This document shows, one piece after another, positions 14,703 through 16,510 of a DNA stretch of 16,510 nt. Below the pieces are notes generated by a model. That model was not told the DNA's origin and did no database searches. It saw nothing but the letters and a program-made list of their open reading frames with translations. Position 1 is the first letter of the stretch. Each line of letters opens with the position of its first letter. Origin of the DNA: Chloroflexota bacterium (GTDB taxonomy: Bacteria > Chloroflexota > Ktedonobacteria > Ktedonobacterales > Ktedonobacteraceae); assembly GCA_005881495.1 (NCBI GenBank), contig VBHI01000064.1, positions 1 to 16,510 on the forward strand. The letters are read 5' to 3'. Position numbers and translations under genes: made by a program.

Positions 14703-14777
14703 GTTCTAAATCCCTTGACTTAGAACATATATTCTAGTAAGATTATTGGGAAAAAGTGTTCTAACATTTTCTAGAAC
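14703..14777 (+). promoter_or_regulatory. Promoter embedded in repeated GTTCTA/TAGAAC operator half-sites
   Basis: TTGACT (14715-14720) and TAAGAT (14738-14743) are exactly 17 bases apart. Around them lie GTTCTAA (14703-14709) with TTAGAAC (14720-14726), the dyad TAGAA/TTCTA (14721-14736) in the spacer, and GTTCTA (14758-14763) with TAGAAC (14772-14777) just before the ribosome binding site. Three dyads sharing one half-site strongly suggest a repressor operator. GAACATATATTC (14723-14734) differs by one base from the Gram-positive SOS box GAACnnnnGTTC, so a LexA-like factor is possible. Confidence 0.6.
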
Positions 14778-14789
14778 GGAGGCATGACC

Positions 14790-15476
14790 ATGGGAATAAT
14801 GGCAAGAAAGCAGCCTGATCAGGTGGAATATGATGTAAGTGATGACGATAACCTGTACAGTACACGCAGTCACAGTAGCGCGCGCAGATATCGGCCACCA
14901 ATAGAACACGACACACTGGACGACCCCCTGCTACCAGGAGGTACCATGATTCGTCGTCGCTCCCGTGGCCTAACAAACGCAGACGGCACGACAAGAGCGA
15001 TAGCCATTCCCACAGCTGAGGTAGAACAAAGACACCAGCGCTTTCCCATGCTGCCTATTCTTATAGGAATGCTCGTGATGGCTCTCCTTGTCTATGGCCT
15101 GAGTTCCTTTAGCTCGTGGTGGCGTATACACCAGGACGATACACAATTTGGCCGTCCTCGTACCTTCCAGCTAGATGCAGTGGTCGGACATACCGATAGC
15201 CCTGCAAATCCAACACACTTTATCTTTCTCAACCTGAATCGCCACATAGAGATAATTGAGTTACCAGGCAGTGATTCAGCGCACGCCCGCATTTACCCGG
15301 GACCCGTCCTATTTGGAGATGGGCAGGACCTGACACCAGTCACTGCTGAAATTCGTGATGTCAACGGCGATGGCAAGCCCGACATCATTATACATATCCA
15401 GGATCAACAGCTAGTGTTTATCAATGACGGTACACAGTTTCGCCCACTCCGGACAGGAGAACATATTAAATTATAA
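14790..15476 (+). CDS. Single-pass membrane protein with FG-GAP/EF-loop-like motif
   Basis: The 228-residue product has a polar, probably cytoplasmic N-terminus (1-84) rich in Asp, Arg and Ser, one transmembrane helix at about 86-108 (PMLPILIGMLVMALLVYGLS) and an outer domain of about 120 residues. That domain contains DVNGDGKPDIIIH (190-202), the DxNxDGxxD calcium-binding loop typical of FG-GAP/VCBS repeats, here in a single copy. Such domains form beta-propeller blades or bind surface ligands. One copy is too few for a propeller. The start is fixed by GGAGG (14778-14782): the ATG at 14790 is 7 bases away, whereas the ATG at 14784 is only one base away. It is preceded by an elaborate operator and followed by a strong hairpin, so it is a single-gene regulated unit. 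Function unknown. Confidence 0.75.
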   Translation: MGIMARKQPDQVEYDVSDDDNLYSTRSHSSARRYRPPIEHDTLDDPLLPGGTMIRRRSRGLTNADGTTRAIAIPTAEVEQRHQRFPMLPILIGMLVMALLVYGLSSFSSWWRIHQDDTQFGRPRTFQLDAVVGHTDSPANPTHFIFLNLNRHIEIIELPGSDSAHARIYPGPVLFGDGQDLTPVTAEIRDVNGDGKPDIIIHIQDQQLVFINDGTQFRPLRTGEHIKL

Positions 15477-15491
15477 ACGCTCTCACAACAG

Positions 15492-15530
15492 AGAAGCCTC
15501 CAGGATCATCAAATCCTGGAGGCTTCTACT
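15492..15530 (+). terminator. 15-bp perfect hairpin after the single-pass membrane protein gene
   Basis: The arms 15492-15506 (starting AGAAGCCTCC) and 15513-15527 are perfectly complementary around the 6-base loop CATCAA. The hairpin begins 16 bases after the stop. Only TACTTCC follows, so the T tract is weak, but position and stability favour a transcript end. Confidence 0.7.
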
Positions 15531-16158
15531 TCCCCACATGACCAGCAAGACCTCGGACAAATACATTGCCACCTTTGCTCAGCCTGCAAAGACCACATGC
15601 AAAAGCGACTTCCCCCTACAATCTACTTGCCCAGTTTCTTCGTCTCAACTCTCCCTCTCCACCATGGAACATACTATAGGCTATGAACCTGACAAAACCA
15701 TGAAAAAGGATAGGTGGCATATGACAGAATATTCACAAAACATCGCGGCAGTCTGCAAAAGACAATTACATTTTGTTCATCATACGATTTATTCACAAGA
15801 TACCAATGACACAGGCAGGAATGCGCGTGGCTCGCCAGCAGCAATCTCGTTCTTTGTGAGCATTCTTCTAGATAATTTGTGACCGTCCTGTGATGGCAAA
15901 TGATGTTCCAGTATTGTATACTATAAATGTGGAGGGGGTGGAAGAGGTAATAGGTAGTGAAAGGAGGGTGTGTCAGCAGTATGATGGCAGATCCGGTGGG
16001 CTGCAGCGCATGGGCAAGGGCAAACATAGCAAAGTAGGCAGCATGATTTCTCACGTGGTTGAGAGCACTGCGAGTAGGCTCGAGATGAAAAGATCCTTGT
16101 TTCAGTAAGCGCTGTAGCCCAATTCTTTTGGTGAAAAATACCTGCAAGTGAGAAACCG
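15531..16158. other. Gene-poor AT-rich stretch
   Basis: Long frames exist on both strands but none has a convincing composition or family match. Items seen: a possible 53-codon frame at 15720-15882, a TATACTATAAAT promoter-like stretch at about 15917-15928, and GAAAGGAGG at 15959-15967 without a well-placed start. The + strand terminator at 16159-16185 implies that some transcript crosses this region, possibly a small RNA. Confidence 0.35.
15720..15882 (+). CDS. Doubtful 53-codon small protein
   Basis: ATG 15720 is preceded by AAAGGA at a rather long spacing (10 bases) and reads MTEYSQNIAAVCKRQL at the start and SPAAISFFVSILLDNL at the end, to TGA. The start is polar and the end hydrophobic. 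No family is recognised, and the composition could be chance. It is listed only because it has a ribosome-binding-like site in an otherwise empty region. Confidence 0.18.
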
Positions 16159-16274
16159 CCTGAGTTGAAAAGACTCAGGTTTTTTGTTGTCCCCGCTAGA
16201 CTTGTCACCGCCTCAAGCTCCTCTCGCTCCGGCGCACGAACCTGCAAATCTGCTGGAAGTGTGTCGTTGGTCAT
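15921..16274 (-). pseudogene. Truncated gene start, possibly a GNAT acetyltransferase
   Basis: The first 27 codons, MTNDTLPADLQVRAPEREEL then EAVTSLA, look like the N-terminus of a GNAT acetyltransferase (LxVRxPxxxDLEAVxxL opening strand and helix). GGAAAGGA lies 7 bases before the ATG at 16274, and a good minus-strand promoter lies further upstream. After about codon 27 the frame enters a hairpin that is a + strand terminator, and then a Cys/Ser/His/Pro-rich run that is not protein-like, to a stop at 15921. The simplest reading is a gene cut off by deletion or by insertion of unrelated DNA near 16190. The GNAT assignment rests on few residues. Confidence 0.4.
16159..16185 (+). terminator. 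Strong rho-independent terminator
   Basis: CCTGAGT (16159-16165), loop TGAAAAG, ACTCAGG (16173-16179), then T6 (16180-16185) is a textbook intrinsic terminator on the + strand. No convincing + strand gene precedes it within 600 bases. On the minus strand the hairpin is preceded by A6 and has no T tract. Confidence 0.8.
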
Positions 16275-16357
16275 AAAGCGATCCTTTCCTGGGTGTCATA
16301 ACGAGGATGCGCTTGTCTAATACATCGAAGCTTGACGCCGCAACTCTTCAGTGAATC

Positions 16358-16387
16358 ACCATATCACTCTGCCGTTCAGACTGTCAA
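16358..16387 (-). promoter_or_regulatory. Candidate promoter for the truncated minus-strand gene
   Basis: On the minus strand a perfect TTGACA (16382-16387) is followed after 18 bases by TATGGT (16358-16363, 4 of 6). It lies about 85 bases before the ATG at 16274. The rest of 16275-16510 shows no gene. Confidence 0.5.
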
Positions 16388-16510
16388 CAGCGATAGTAAA
16401 ATGTTGAAATGGAATATGGCTTATCCTGTGTCTCACTTCCTGAAAACACATCTGTCCACTGAGGCGTCAACAGGTCCATGCTAAGCGCTGCTGGTGTACG
16501 CCCAACCTGG

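Noticed and set aside
15424..15719. Upstream part of the + strand frame ending at 15882
   Set aside because: It overlaps the end of the preceding gene and crosses the 15-bp hairpin, so only the part from 15720 is even a doubtful candidate.
15674..16147. 157-codon minus-strand open frame
   Set aside because: Cys/His/Tyr-rich composition without domain or start signals; most likely a chance frame in AT-rich DNA.

Overview
The window most resembles a chromosomal segment of a Chloroflexota bacterium, probably class Ktedonobacteria. This rests on recollection of the gene types (GAF/degenerate-GGDEF proteins, zinc-ribbon proteins with Pro/Gln-rich linkers, PDP-type nucleoside phosphorylase, DHA2 exporters, DUF3887-hydrolases) and not on any search. 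No rRNA, tRNA or CRISPR array was seen.

Region 1 (1-5141, + strand): the 3' part of a GAF plus degenerate GGDEF signalling protein whose C-terminus appears frameshifted; a short Rho-type helicase lacking the usual N-terminal RNA-binding domain; a zinc-ribbon protein; and pyrimidine-nucleoside phosphorylase. The last two are 9 bases apart and probably co-transcribed. A short inverted-repeat element (5147-5217) lies between this cluster and the convergent genes that follow.

Region 2 (5222-7216, - strand): a lysine-rich, probably tail-anchored small protein and the CCA-adding tRNA nucleotidyltransferase.

Region 3 (7260-8770): no intact gene. It holds a structured segment that looks like the 5' part of a group II intron, unidentified coding debris, a phosphomannomutase (manB-like) pseudogene with a large internal deletion and a one-base frameshift, and then a palindrome and two hairpins. 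This is a decayed, rearranged stretch.

Region 4 (8771-12525, + strand): 6-phosphofructokinase, a cytidylate-kinase-like P-loop protein, a possible 19-codon leader peptide, and a 14-helix DHA2-family exporter.

Region 5 (12895-15530): a small two-helix membrane protein, a DUF3887 plus alpha/beta hydrolase (- strand), and a single-pass membrane protein with a calcium-loop-like motif. The last is preceded by a promoter embedded in repeated GTTCTA/TAGAAC half-sites and followed by a 15-bp hairpin.

Region 6 (15531-16510) is AT-richer and almost gene-free. It holds a strong + strand intrinsic terminator and, on the - strand, the apparent start of an acetyltransferase-like gene that loses sense after about 27 codons.

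The most unusual items are the minimal Rho with an enlarged Q-loop, the manB remnant next to intron-like debris, the probable frameshift at a T7 run in the first gene, the operator array at 14703-14777, and the leader-peptide candidate before the exporter. No complete new multi-gene system is evident.
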